DNA from: an uncultured Bacteroides sp.
Lineage (GTDB): Bacteria; Bacteroidota; Bacteroidia; Bacteroidales; Bacteroidaceae
Direction of reading: 5' to 3'
Assembly: GCA_900766195.1 (NCBI GenBank)
Contig: CAAFUN010000045.1
Location: 1-64,000, forward strand
Length of the DNA: 64,000 nucleotides
A model generated the notes under the pieces. The model was not told the DNA's origin. It ran no database searches and was given only the letters and a program-made list of their open reading frames with translations. Of this stretch, positions 43,593 to 52,688 are shown piece after piece (position 1 is the first letter of the stretch; every line of letters starts with the position of its first letter). Made by a program: the position numbers and the translations under genes.

Positions 43593-44522
43593 TCAGAGAA
43601 AGAAGAGGGAAACTCCTGCAACACTTATTAGAGCCCCTATCACTTCCTTTAGCGTAATTTTTTGTTTAAAGAAAAGATGTGCCGGTAATAAAATGAATAT
43701 GGGCGTGAGTGCCATGAGAGTAGATGCAATGCCGGCTTCGGTATACTGCACGGCCATTAAGGAAAAGGAAACGCCGATGAAGGGGCCGAATATGGTAGCA
43801 CCCAGCGCTGCACCTGTTCCTTTCATGTCACGCCTCACTACGGCTAATGTGTGAAACTGTTTTTGATACCCCATGACAAATATGAACCCCAGTGCTCCTG
43901 TTATTGCTCGGATAAAGGTGGAGGCGAATGGCAGTAGATCGGCAACGTCGGTCATGTGGGAGGGTATGCTCATTTCGTAAAAGTTCATTCCCACTTTGCT
44001 TAGCACAAGTCCCACTCCTTGCCCTATTCCGGCGCCTATACCCAATAAAACGCCTTTTAATGGTAGTTTCAGGCCTACTCTATGACCCGTCCCACGGTTT
44101 AGTATGGAGATTCCGATGCCTGTGACAGTCACCAGCATGCCGATAATGGCTTGTAAGGACATGTGTTCTCCTAAAATGATCCAGCCGGAGAATGCGGCCG
44201 CAATGGGTGCCAATGTCATAAACAACTGCCCGAAGCGTGAACCGATAAGCACGTAAGCATTAAACAGACAGTAGTCTCCCAATACGTAGCCTACAAAGCC
44301 TGAAAGGGATAGCCAAAACCATGTTTTGCCATCGGCATAGAGTGGAAGCGGAGAACCGGTGAACCACCATAATGTGGCACTCAACATCAGCAGAGAGAGT
44401 GTCATACGGATGACGTTGAGTTGCAGTGCTCCCAAACGCTTGCTCCCTACTTCAGCAAAAAGAGCTGTCGCCGTCCATGAGATAGCAACGCCCAATGAAA
44501 GCACTTCACCTAAATAAACCAT
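43593..44522 (-). CDS. EamA/DMT family membrane transporter
   Basis: The protein has ten membrane helices in two EamA repeats of five (repeat 1 about residues 5-130, repeat 2 about 155-309), including VLGDYCLFNAYVLIGSRFGQLFMTLAPI and the matching TEAGIASTLMALTPIFILLPA. Such carriers export amino acids or other metabolites; the substrate cannot be told. The frame is open from 44555, but a -7 promoter box lies at 44541-44549 inside that extension, so I place the start at the ATG at 44522 (MVYLGEVLSLG, 309 residues). Confidence 0.85.
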   Translation of the reverse strand: MVYLGEVLSLGVAISWTATALFAEVGSKRLGALQLNVIRMTLSLLMLSATLWWFTGSPLPLYADGKTWFWLSLSGFVGYVLGDYCLFNAYVLIGSRFGQLFMTLAPIAAAFSGWIILGEHMSLQAIIGMLVTVTGIGISILNRGTGHRVGLKLPLKGVLLGIGAGIGQGVGLVLSKVGMNFYEMSIPSHMTDVADLLPFASTFIRAITGALGFIFVMGYQKQFHTLAVVRRDMKGTGAALGATIFGPFIGVSFSLMAVQYTEAGIASTLMALTPIFILLPAHLFFKQKITLKEVIGALISVAGVSLFFL

Positions 44523-44540
44523 ATCGTGTTTCTTTTGGGT

Positions 44541-44549
44541 GCAAAAGTA
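44541..44549 (-). promoter_or_regulatory. -7 box of the EamA transporter promoter
   Basis: The minus strand reads TACTTTTGC, matching TAnnTTTG, about 20 bases before the ATG at 44522. This decides the start choice for that gene. Confidence 0.6.
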
Positions 44550-44634
44550 CAACAAAACAGGAAGAACCGATTCTTCTTGTCCGGTATTCTTTTTAAGTCC
44601 TGTTCTGAATGTGTACTTTGGTCGGGATGCCGGC

Positions 44635-45441
44635 TTATAAACCCAGTCTTACCTTTAATAGACGGTATCCCGAAAGGCTTACTCTTAGTTTTACTCCATT
44701 TTTTAGCAGTACCTGGTAAGTCTCTTTTCCGAAGAGCTCCACTCGCGATATTTGTGTAACATTTACAATGGTTGACCGATGGATGCGTACAAAGTTATCT
44801 TCAGGCAAATGAGTCTCGAAATATTTCATGGTTTGTTCCTTCACATATTCGCCGTTAGGAGTGATCAAGGTGGTGTAGTCACCGCACGCCTGAATGTACA
44901 ATATATCTTCCACTTTAACCAAATGGATGCGTGCCCCTTCTTTTATCGTGATACGGTCTATACACTCCTGCTGCGGTGTATCCTGCTCTTCAATCTGTTC
45001 CTCTTGTAGCGGAACAAAGTCACTCTCTTCGCACTCATAGTCTTTCAATGTCAGTCGGTACCATAAGATAACGGCTATCCATGCCGGTATGCCAAACAAT
45101 AGCCGGAAGGGGATGGTATGGGCAAAAGGAATGTAATGCATTCCTATGATTCTAACCATGATATCACATATCATGAAACATCCTCCAATCCAAAGTAAAA
45201 TTCCTATGATGGTGGCAATAAATACGGTTTGATTGATAGGGGAGAAATCTATAACAATCCAAGCCAGATAAGTCAAGGCCATAAACCATCCGATGGTGGC
45301 GAGTCCGTCTATTGCAGCTGGGACCCATTCTGTTCCGGCATAAAAGCAGAGCAAGGTTGACAAGCTGAGCGCCAGGAACAGAGAAATGACCAGTGTCGGA
45401 ATCCAGCGGTAAGGATAATCTAATATCGGATGAGCTTTCAT
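44635..45441 (-). CDS. Membrane-bound LytTR-domain transcriptional regulator
   Basis: The 268-residue protein has four N-terminal membrane helices (about residues 13-130), a short acidic linker (EEQIEEQDTPQQE) and a C-terminal LytTR DNA-binding domain (about 165-265; IHLVKVEDILYIQACGDYTTLITPNGEYV and FVRIHRSTIVNV). There is no receiver domain, so it is not a classical response regulator; DNA binding is tied directly to a membrane sensor. It starts 5 bases after the stop of the LiaF-like gene, which suggests that the two form one membrane-stress or signal module. Confidence 0.88.
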   Translation of the reverse strand: MKAHPILDYPYRWIPTLVISLFLALSLSTLLCFYAGTEWVPAAIDGLATIGWFMALTYLAWIVIDFSPINQTVFIATIIGILLWIGGCFMICDIMVRIIGMHYIPFAHTIPFRLLFGIPAWIAVILWYRLTLKDYECEESDFVPLQEEQIEEQDTPQQECIDRITIKEGARIHLVKVEDILYIQACGDYTTLITPNGEYVKEQTMKYFETHLPEDNFVRIHRSTIVNVTQISRVELFGKETYQVLLKNGVKLRVSLSGYRLLKVRLGL

Positions 45442-45446
45442 TTCTA

Positions 45447-46235
45447 CTAATCTTTAATCTCCAAGCCTCCGAAGGAGATATTTCCCCGGATAACCAGAAT
45501 AAGTTCTTGATTGATGTTTGCGTTCTGCCAGCGTTTGTCTTCATATCCTCCAAAGAAAGAATTGCATTTGAATACAACCTTCCATTCGGAAGGTATATAG
45601 AGTTCTACTCCTCCCCAATTGCAATCGAGGTCAATATAAGTTTCTCCTGGCAGAATAGTCGTTCTACGCAGGTCTATAGTAGTTCCTCCAAAAGAACTTC
45701 TGACGTTGGCACCTTTGAATACTTCATCCAGCACCACATGACGCACTCCTCCGAATACATTATTTGAGTTTAAGAAACCGTCTTCCGATTTATATTGCTC
45801 GTCCGTAGTATTATTAAAGTGCTCGCGGTAATTTCGGCACCGTTCCATCCGCATGTGTTGGTAATGGTGTGCGTGGTGATTTATCCAGTGTCTTCTGTTG
45901 CAGCTTTTCGTGAAAAATAGAATACCGCATGCAATCAGCGCTATGGGCCATACCAACATTTGAATATTTGTGGGTAACCCGATATTGGTGCCAAAAAGCA
46001 GATATGCTCCTACCGCCAACAAAATAACACCACTTATATAGTGACGGTGTATAATGGTGTAAACACCCAAAACGACGAGTAGGGTTTGCCACGACATAAT
46101 GACGTCGAATACCTCATTGGTGATCCAGCCCAAGTTGCGGGCAAGTAGAACAATGCCAGATAGAATTAATAGAGAAGCAATCAGCAATTTGCCTGACAGT
46201 CTCCTGCGATATACAAACTTTTCTTCATCTTTCAT
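45447..46235 (-). CDS. LiaF-like membrane protein
   Basis: The 262-residue protein has four N-terminal membrane helices in the LiaF/DUF5668 pattern (LLIASLLILSGIVLLARNLGW and following), a His/Arg-rich loop (NRRHWINHHAHHYQHMRMERC) and a C-terminal beta-strand domain (FGGVRHVVLDEVFKGANVRSSFGGTTIDLRRT, IDLDCNWGGVELYIP) like the cell-wall-active antibiotics response domain. In Firmicutes LiaF restrains the LiaRS envelope-stress system; here the downstream gene is a LytTR regulator, so a comparable sensing role is inferred. A -7 box lies 29 bases upstream. Confidence 0.82.
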   Translation of the reverse strand: MKDEEKFVYRRRLSGKLLIASLLILSGIVLLARNLGWITNEVFDVIMSWQTLLVVLGVYTIIHRHYISGVILLAVGAYLLFGTNIGLPTNIQMLVWPIALIACGILFFTKSCNRRHWINHHAHHYQHMRMERCRNYREHFNNTTDEQYKSEDGFLNSNNVFGGVRHVVLDEVFKGANVRSSFGGTTIDLRRTTILPGETYIDLDCNWGGVELYIPSEWKVVFKCNSFFGGYEDKRWQNANINQELILVIRGNISFGGLEIKD

Positions 46236-46543
46236 CTTTATTCATTTTTTAGTAAGTGATGAGGCAAAGATATTCTATTTATCTAATCTACAGTAGTCTC
46301 ACCGGACTATTTGAGGTGAGAAAACCGATAAATGCAGGGTATTGATCGATGAGAAAAGATGGGAAATGCAGAATGTCAACTCCACTTTAGGCAAAATCAG
46401 AGTGAAAATTATCAGGCATTGCCAACCTTGATATGACAACCTTACATGTGCAGAATGTTCAACAGAATGTGTAAAGTGTGAAAAATGACTTTTATTTCAG
46501 CTGAAGGTACAAAAGGTCTTTTCCCTTTGGAATTATTTTCTCT
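46236..46543. other. Gene-free stretch between the LiaF-like and sigma genes
   Basis: It holds the promoter box at 46264-46272 and, just upstream of it, a 7-bp dyad (46297-46303 with 46315-46321) that could be an operator for the LiaF-like/LytTR operon. I see nothing else in it. Confidence 0.5.
46264..46272 (-). promoter_or_regulatory. -7 box of the LiaF-like/LytTR operon
   Basis: The minus strand reads TATCTTTGC, a full match to TAnnTTTG. No good TTTG box is seen about 20 bases upstream, which fits a regulated promoter. Confidence 0.6.
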
Positions 46544-47194
46544 TTAAAAAAACTTGTTTGCGATAAATACAATGTAGATAACAGAAGAGGATACGTCGCT
46601 AACCACTTTGAATGATTTGGCATCCATGCCTTCTTTTTCCATGATTTTTTTTAGAGCGCCAATAGCTTGTTTTGACTTGTATTTAACCGTCCTTTCATTC
46701 ATTTTCAAGACTTCAGCGGTTTCTCTAATGGTATAACCATCGCGGTGGAGCATCATAAATATCTCTCCAATTTTACCAGGAAAGTCTTTTAATATCCTAT
46801 CAATAACCGATTCTAACTCTTTTACATCATATTCTTCCGATATATGGGTGTAAGATAATTCTTCTTCAACACTTTCCAATGTCTCATTATTCGCCAAAGC
46901 GATTGCGTTTGTGCTCTCTTTACGATAAAAATCGAGTATCCGATACAATAAATAATTGGAAAGTAATCCTTTTGCATCTCCATTCGGATTACATTTAATT
47001 CTCAAAGGCTGTGTCCAGATATCTATCCAGAAATCTTGCATTACTCCCCCTGCAAGTTCAATATCCCGCACACGTAGGTTGGCCTTTTTTAATAAAAATT
47101 TATTGTATTTGCGATACAAGAAGTTGAAAGCATTCACATCTTTACGAGCTATTGCTTCAAGCAATTCCTGATCAGACATAGCTTCATTGTTCAT
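46544..47194 (-). CDS. ECF RNA polymerase sigma factor of the FecR-linked type
   Basis: The product has sigma region 2 (AFNFLYRKYNKFLLKKANLRV... VMQDFWIDIWTQPLRI) and region 4 (LKDFPGKIGEIFMMLHRDGYTIRETAEVLKMNERTVKYKSKQAIGAL), typical of Bacteroidetes sigma factors that work with FecR anti-sigma proteins and TonB receptors. The frame is open to a TTG at 47218, but the -7 box at 47215-47223 covers that codon, so translation most likely begins at the ATG at 47194 (MNNEAMSDQ, 216 residues). It is divergent from its presumed anti-sigma gene at 47572, whereas such genes are more often in one direction. Confidence 0.88.
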   Translation of the reverse strand: MNNEAMSDQELLEAIARKDVNAFNFLYRKYNKFLLKKANLRVRDIELAGGVMQDFWIDIWTQPLRIKCNPNGDAKGLLSNYLLYRILDFYRKESTNAIALANNETLESVEEELSYTHISEEYDVKELESVIDRILKDFPGKIGEIFMMLHRDGYTIRETAEVLKMNERTVKYKSKQAIGALKKIMEKEGMDAKSFKVVSDVSSSVIYIVFIANKFF

Positions 47195-47214
47195 AGTTCG
47201 AATTATGATTTGAT

Positions 47215-47223
47215 GCAAAAATA
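47215..47223 (-). promoter_or_regulatory. -7 box of the ECF sigma gene
   Basis: The minus strand reads TATTTTTGC, a full match to TAnnTTTG, about 20 bases before the ATG at 47194. It suggests basal transcription by the housekeeping sigma factor. Confidence 0.55.
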
Positions 47224-47550
47224 CACTAATTATATTACGATACGATTAAATCAGACCTTCCCCTAGTTAAATATAACTAAAGCTAAACTCTTAGAGAATA
47301 TTTTTTTCTAAAGAGAAATTTCGATAGCTTTTCTATAATGTACGTTAGGCATACACGTTTTTTTTGAAGGAAATAAAAAAAACTTTTTTTGTTCATAACT
47401 TACTAACAATGTGATATATATATACTTTGTAATGGGTTTGATATCGATATGTAATATTTTCGTTACCCCCTTTTCCCAAAAAAACTACGATTCTTAAATA
47501 GACGGAGTAATGTTCTCCTAAAGAACAAGCAAGAAGAGAATAATTATATA
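47224..47550. other. Divergent regulatory region between sigma and FecR genes
   Basis: About 330 bases, very AT-rich, without a gene. It contains a TAGTTA/TAACTA dyad near 47263-47278, a bulged 8-bp hairpin (47289-47296 with 47307-47315) followed by T- and A-tracts, and TATACTTTG near 47422-47432, a near match to a -7 box facing the FecR gene. It is the likely control region of the whole locus. Confidence 0.45.
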
Positions 47551-47571
47551 GTGAATACAAATGCATATAGT

Positions 47572-48684
47572 ATGAAACAAAGAAAACAGGCTAATATGGA
47601 TGAGGAATGTAAGAAACTTCTGCGTTCTCTCGGCTGGGCAACAGCCGTGCTGAAACGCTATTTTGAAGGGAAGTTGAACAAACACGAAAAAGAAATAGTA
47701 GAGGAGCATTTGAAATCTATAGACGAACAGTCTGATACGGAGGAAATACTGCCGGAAAAGCAACTGGATGAAAGTGACGAAAGAATCAGAAGGCAGGTTT
47801 TCCTCCGATTGAACCTGAAGGATCCTGAAAAAGAAGAGAGAAAACCGTCATTCATTTCGGTTAAACTACTTAGGTTTGCTTTCATTCCGCTTTTCAAAAA
47901 ATATGCAGGTATTGCAGCTGTATTTATTGCAGTTATAGCAACATCTTACTTCGTTCTCAATGAAAGTCATTTTGGGAAGAAAGAACAGGTGGCATCGTTG
48001 CAGAATAAAATGATGCTGGTGCAAACAGGAGAAAGCGAAATGAAGAAACTTACGTTGCCCGACGGTACAATATTATATGTTAACGCCGGGTCTCGCATAG
48101 ATTATATCAAGAATCAGTTTAACAAGGAAAAACGAGAGATGTGGCTTGTTGGAGAAGCTTTTTTCGACGTAGCTAAGAACCCTAAAAAGCCGTTCATCAT
48201 TCATACAGGGAATATACAAACCGTTGTCAGGGGAACTTCTTTCAACATCAAAGCATATGGAGAGTTGAATGAGAATGTGGTATCCGTACGCACAGGCCGT
48301 GTGGAAGTTAAAGCAGCTGATAAAGTGTTGGATGTATTGACTGCAAACAAGCAGATTGTGTATAACCGTCGGGATGGAAGCTTTAAGTCTACAGAATTAC
48401 AGTCAAATGAAGCATCGGAGTGGATGAATGGAAATTTAACGCTGAATCATGCAGACGGAAAAGAGTTGAAACTTCGTATCCGCCAATTTTATGGAATGGA
48501 CTTAGAGGTTAAGAATGATGCTATGAAAAATATCGTATTACAAGCCTCATTTGTCAAAGGGACATCATTGACACAAGTAATGGAATCACTAAAATTAATT
48601 TATGGTATAAAATATAAGATAGACAATCAGAATAAACAAGTACTAGTTTATTCAAATAACAAGCATTCTGGTAACAAGTCATAA
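47572..48684 (+). CDS. FecR-domain anti-sigma factor
   Basis: The product binds the sigma factor in the cytoplasm and reads the state of the TonB receptor in the periplasm. It has a cytoplasmic N-terminal part, one membrane helix (YAGIAAVFIAVIATSYFVL), a periplasmic FecR domain (LPDGTILYVNAGSRIDYIKNQF, WLVGEAFFDVAKNPKKPFIIH, VVRGTSFNIKAY) and a C-terminal DUF4974 domain (SLTQVMESLKLIYGIKYKID). The frame is open from a GTG at 47551; ATG at 47572 or 47596 are likelier starts. It is divergent from the sigma gene and 516 bases upstream of the TonB receptor with an STN domain. Confidence 0.9.
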   Translation: MKQRKQANMDEECKKLLRSLGWATAVLKRYFEGKLNKHEKEIVEEHLKSIDEQSDTEEILPEKQLDESDERIRRQVFLRLNLKDPEKEERKPSFISVKLLRFAFIPLFKKYAGIAAVFIAVIATSYFVLNESHFGKKEQVASLQNKMMLVQTGESEMKKLTLPDGTILYVNAGSRIDYIKNQFNKEKREMWLVGEAFFDVAKNPKKPFIIHTGNIQTVVRGTSFNIKAYGELNENVVSVRTGRVEVKAADKVLDVLTANKQIVYNRRDGSFKSTELQSNEASEWMNGNLTLNHADGKELKLRIRQFYGMDLEVKNDAMKNIVLQASFVKGTSLTQVMESLKLIYGIKYKIDNQNKQVLVYSNNKHSGNKS

Positions 48685-48701
48685 TGGATAATTAAAATAA
48701 T

Positions 48702-48983
48702 ATGAAAGAATTGAACAGTGGAGACGGCATTAGTCATGAAGTAATAATGAATGACAAAATAATGGAATTCTGCCATTACTGCCTGAAAGGAACATCAGGC
48801 TCTGAAGAATATCAAATCCTAAACCCAATGAAAGTACAAAAAAGGAAAAGACTTGAAACGAATTTTAGCTATGAGAAAAAAAAGACGATGAGATCATGCC
48901 TGAAAACAAAGAGTGATCCCACTTTTTTTATTCAATCTGACCTTCAAAAGAGAATAGGATACTCTGGGAAATGTGAGACATAA
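48702..48983 (+). CDS. Possible small protein of 93 residues, no family recognised
   Basis: An open frame starts 17 bases after the FecR stop. The product is polar and rich in Lys, Ser and Cys (MNDKIMEFCHYCLKG; MRSCLKTKSDP) with no signal peptide or membrane helix. It ends inside an 8-bp hairpin (48979-48999). The start of the region, NDKIMEFCHYCL, hints at a degenerate remnant, but I can name no parent. It may be noncoding leader sequence. Confidence 0.25.
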   Translation: MKELNSGDGISHEVIMNDKIMEFCHYCLKGTSGSEEYQILNPMKVQKRKRLETNFSYEKKKTMRSCLKTKSDPTFFIQSDLQKRIGYSGKCET

Positions 48984-49140
48984 CTATTGATTAGTTATGC
49001 AATATTGGTCTTAGATGAAAACTGATTTTCAACCATGTTTTTTTAACTAGAACGATAGACATATCTGAGACTTTTTTAACCGAATTCAATTCTCTTCAAA
49101 AAAGGGGATAAGCCATGCTTTTGCTCTAAAATAAGAGAAT
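48979..49140 (+). promoter_or_regulatory. Leader region of the TonB receptor gene with two hairpins
   Basis: A perfect 8-bp hairpin (48979-48986 with 48992-48999) and an 8-bp inverted repeat with a 36-base loop (49089-49096 with 49133-49140) lie in the 516-base space between the FecR gene and the TonB receptor start at 49201. A sigma-dependent promoter is expected here but I cannot point to a clear consensus. Confidence 0.4.
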
Positions 49141-49200
49141 CCATAATTATATAAAGGGAAGTATAATAAGTAATTAAGTAAAAAACAATGTGTAATCACG

Positions 49201-52200
49201 ATGGAAAATTGCAAGAACGATAAAGGTAATTTCAAATGGGTGCTACTCGTTTTTATGGGGCTACTCTTCTGCTTTCAGGTAACGGTATATGGGCAAAATA
49301 TCACCTATAACTTTCCTGGGCAAACACTTCCTGAACGAATTGGCACACTTATGAAAAACAGTAAACAAAGTATTTCTTTCGATGCACAGCAACTGCAAGG
49401 AATTAGAGTTTCTGCATTGAATGCACGGGAAATGCCTATCTCTCAAATATTAGCAACTAGTCTGAAATCAACAGGTTTTACATACAGACAAACAAACGGA
49501 GTATATGTGATCATCAAGGAAGAGGCTCGCTCGGAACAAAGACCTCTACAAACAAAACCGAAACTTGAGGTTAAAGGACGAGTTATCGACAAACAAGATA
49601 AAAGCAGCCTTATCGGAGTGTCCATCAGAATAAAAGGAACTCAAATGGGAACTGTAACTGATGTTGATGGAAATTTCTCAATAAACATATCGGAAGGTGG
49701 TGTTCTTGAATTTTCTTATGTGGGCTATACAAGACAAGAATACAAAGTAACAGCTAATAGTAAAAACGTAATGATAGCTCTAGAAGCCGACAGTAAAACA
49801 TTAGGTGAAGTTGTTGTTATGGCTAGGCGTAAATTGAACACTGAATCAGCTGTATTACAAGATCGTCAGAAATCAACAGCTGTTCAAGATGCTATTTCGG
49901 CGGCCCAGATAAGCAAAACCGGAAGTATCACTACCACGCAGGCTTTGCAAAAAGTAGCTGGAGTTACTATTACAGATGACAAGTATGTAGCCGTACGCGG
50001 TCTTGGAGATCGAAGTGTTATCGGACAGCTGAATGGTGTTCGCCTGGCATCTTCCGATCCCGATCGTAGCACAATTCCTTTAGATCTGGTCCCTGCCTCT
50101 CTATTGGATAATATCACTGTTTATAAAACTGCAACACCAGATAAACCTGCCGATGCCTCAGCGGGCATAGTTGAACTGAAAACCAAATCAGTTCCCGATC
50201 AAATGACTATTGAAATTACAGCTCAAACAGGTTTTAATACTAACATTGGTCTTGGAGGAGACTATAATAGTTTTTGGAATAGCGATATGGGTGCTTTTGG
50301 AAAAAAGATAAATGATAAAAATTTGAGTTCCGATTTTAAGAATCTGGCAATACAATATCCTAAAGGACTCTCTGAGATGCAGGCTCTTATTGCCAACGGC
50401 AGTTATAGTAATGAGTCTAAAGCAGAAGTGAATAGAATCAATACTATTATGCAAGGTTTTGATCCAGTCATGACCACCCGTTACAAAAAGGCCCCTCTGA
50501 ATCAGCTCTATTCCGCAACGTTTGGAAACACTTACAAACTCTTTGGCGGAAAACACCAGCTTGGCGTCATACTTGGAGGAAACTACTATAGGCGAATAAC
50601 AGATATTAATGAAGGAGATGTTACACAATATAGTATCTATCAGGGAGTGGTAACAGGTAATCCATCAATTTACAGTCACCGTCATATTCCCAATTATATT
50701 ACTCCAAATAGTCTGTTTATGGGTAAATATCAGACATACAAAGAAAACACCGGGGTTGAAACACTCAATTATGGAACATTGGTCGGGCTGACCTATCAAT
50801 TTAGCAAACGGCATGAAATTAGTGCGCAGTATGTAGGCAGTTGGGGTGGGGAGACCACTGCAACTAACATGCAGGGAGCATACGAGTACACTGCACTACC
50901 GGGTAGTGTGCACAGCACCATCAATTCACTTCGCCAAACTTACCGAGACTTAAATACGTTTAATTTCCAAGGTGAGCATAAATTTTTGGAGAGTGAATAT
51001 TCACCTCGATTAAGCTATAATCTTTCTACTTCTCGCTCAGGACAGAATGATCCTGATTTTCGTTACACTTCTTTAGTTGATTATAAGCTGAAAGAAGGGG
51101 CATGGTATATGGATCCACTTGTTACCAATCAAAATCAACAGACAGAATATGTTTATACAGAGCATCTTTATGCATTAACTTCAGGCTATGTTAACGGATT
51201 CAGCTCATTTGGGACAATACAAGCTGAGCCTAATGGTAGGAGGTGGCGCAAACTGAGTGAAAAAAGTTATAATCACAAGGCAGATGTAACTTTCCCATTT
51301 CCGTTGTTTGGCAAAAAACAAGAATTCAAAACGGGATTCAATTACCTTTTCCGTAAACGGAATTTTTTAGAAAACATGTTATATTTACCTGGGTCAAATT
51401 TTAATAAAAACAACACTTTTACAGGTGATATTACTTTATTACATGTTGATGGGAATCTTGATCGTATGGTCAGCTCTGAAATAATAGGAGTTAAAACACC
51501 GCTCGGATCTACCGGAGAAGGAGAAATACCTGTCGGAGGGTTTCTTTACAATAGTAAAAAATCCCCAAATAATTATACCGGATTTTACGAAACATCTGCT
51601 TTTTATGGCATGCTGGATTTACAATTACCTTTAAATATTCGCTTAACAGGAGGAGTTCGTTTTGAAAAGACAAATATTCGCTCCAAAGTGGATACCAAAG
51701 ATGTATATATAGACCCATCATTATCTGGTGTAGATGCTGAAGGCAACATTCTTGGCAAGTCCTTTGATAATCCTAATTCGGTTTATGAAACTTCCTATAA
51801 GCCATATTATTCTCTAAATGCTACTTATGTATTTAAGGAAAACATGAACTTCAGGTTGGCGTATAATAATACCCTGGCGCGTCCCGAATTGCGTGAAATT
51901 ACTAATGTTTTTGAGTTTGATCCTTATCAGATGGGCTTGGTCATAGGAAATCCTAATTTGAAAAACCAAGAAACGAAGAACCTTGATTTCCGCTGGGAGT
52001 GGTTTCCATCTCCGGGAGAAGTTTTTGCCGTATCTGTCTTTGGGAAAAGAATACAAAACCAGTTGGTTAAAGTGTTTAGTCTGAAAACAGACGGACTGGC
52101 TGCAACTTATCCTGAATTTCCCATGATACAATTCCAAAACGATAAAAATACGGGTAAAGTGTGGGGTATGGAATTAGAGGCTGTTAAAGATATTGGAAAA

Positions 52201-52686
52201 TTTTGGGGGCAAAAACAAACTTTCTTTCTAGGGTTTAACTTATTGTTAGCGCAAAGCGAAATAAAGAAATCGGAGGAGCGTCTGGCTGCTAATCGTTTTA
52301 TTGATCGGCATGCACCCAAAAACAGCCCGTTGTTTGAACAGGCTCCTTACTCTATTAATACCTGGTTTAATTATAGCAACAAAAACATTGGGACAGATTT
52401 GACTGCTACTTTTAATATGGTGGGAGAACGTCTGGTTCAAATCAATTTGACTGGTGAACCGGATCTGTATACCCAACCGGTACCAACGCTTGACTTTGTT
52501 TTTAGCCAGCGGATTGCGAAAGGTTTATTATTTAAAGGATATGCCAAAAATATTTTAAATCCTTCGGTTAAGACAGTTTATGCTAATCCCAGCACAGGAG
52601 GAAAATGGCACGGGAATGAATACCTCAATCGTAGTTATAAGCGAGGATGTGAAATTATGTTTGGATTAACTTATAATTTATTTTAA
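49201..52686 (+). CDS. TonB-dependent receptor with N-terminal signalling (STN) domain
   Basis: The 1161-residue outer membrane receptor has a signal peptide (cut near VTVYGQ), an STN/secretin domain (about residues 34-108; ITYNFPGQTLPERIGTLMKN... FTYRQTNGVYVII), a carboxypeptidase-like beta-sandwich (about 122-198; GVSIRIKGTQMGTVTDVDGNF), a plug (about 225-325; KVAGVTITDDKYVAVRGLGDR) and a 22-strand-type barrel. The STN domain is the part that contacts FecR-type anti-sigma factors, so with the sigma and FecR genes it forms a complete surface-signalling cascade. It lacks a SusD partner, so SusC is unlikely. It heads a run of eight closely spaced genes. The ligand is unknown. Confidence 0.92.
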   Translation: MENCKNDKGNFKWVLLVFMGLLFCFQVTVYGQNITYNFPGQTLPERIGTLMKNSKQSISFDAQQLQGIRVSALNAREMPISQILATSLKSTGFTYRQTNGVYVIIKEEARSEQRPLQTKPKLEVKGRVIDKQDKSSLIGVSIRIKGTQMGTVTDVDGNFSINISEGGVLEFSYVGYTRQEYKVTANSKNVMIALEADSKTLGEVVVMARRKLNTESAVLQDRQKSTAVQDAISAAQISKTGSITTTQALQKVAGVTITDDKYVAVRGLGDRSVIGQLNGVRLASSDPDRSTIPLDLVPASLLDNITVYKTATPDKPADASAGIVELKTKSVPDQMTIEITAQTGFNTNIGLGGDYNSFWNSDMGAFGKKINDKNLSSDFKNLAIQYPKGLSEMQALIANGSYSNESKAEVNRINTIMQGFDPVMTTRYKKAPLNQLYSATFGNTYKLFGGKHQLGVILGGNYYRRITDINEGDVTQYSIYQGVVTGNPSIYSHRHIPNYITPNSLFMGKYQTYKENTGVETLNYGTLVGLTYQFSKRHEISAQYVGSWGGETTATNMQGAYEYTALPGSVHSTINSLRQTYRDLNTFNFQGEHKFLESEYSPRLSYNLSTSRSGQNDPDFRYTSLVDYKLKEGAWYMDPLVTNQNQQTEYVYTEHLYALTSGYVNGFSSFGTIQAEPNGRRWRKLSEKSYNHKADVTFPFPLFGKKQEFKTGFNYLFRKRNFLENMLYLPGSNFNKNNTFTGDITLLHVDGNLDRMVSSEIIGVKTPLGSTGEGEIPVGGFLYNSKKSPNNYTGFYETSAFYGMLDLQLPLNIRLTGGVRFEKTNIRSKVDTKDVYIDPSLSGVDAEGNILGKSFDNPNSVYETSYKPYYSLNATYVFKENMNFRLAYNNTLARPELREITNVFEFDPYQMGLVIGNPNLKNQETKNLDFRWEWFPSPGEVFAVSVFGKRIQNQLVKVFSLKTDGLAATYPEFPMIQFQNDKNTGKVWGMELEAVKDIGKFWGQKQTFFLGFNLLLAQSEIKKSEERLAANRFIDRHAPKNSPLFEQAPYSINTWFNYSNKNIGTDLTATFNMVGERLVQINLTGEPDLYTQPVPTLDFVFSQRIAKGLLFKGYAKNILNPSVKTVYANPSTGGKWHGNEYLNRSYKRGCEIMFGLTYNLF

Positions 52687-52688
52687 TT

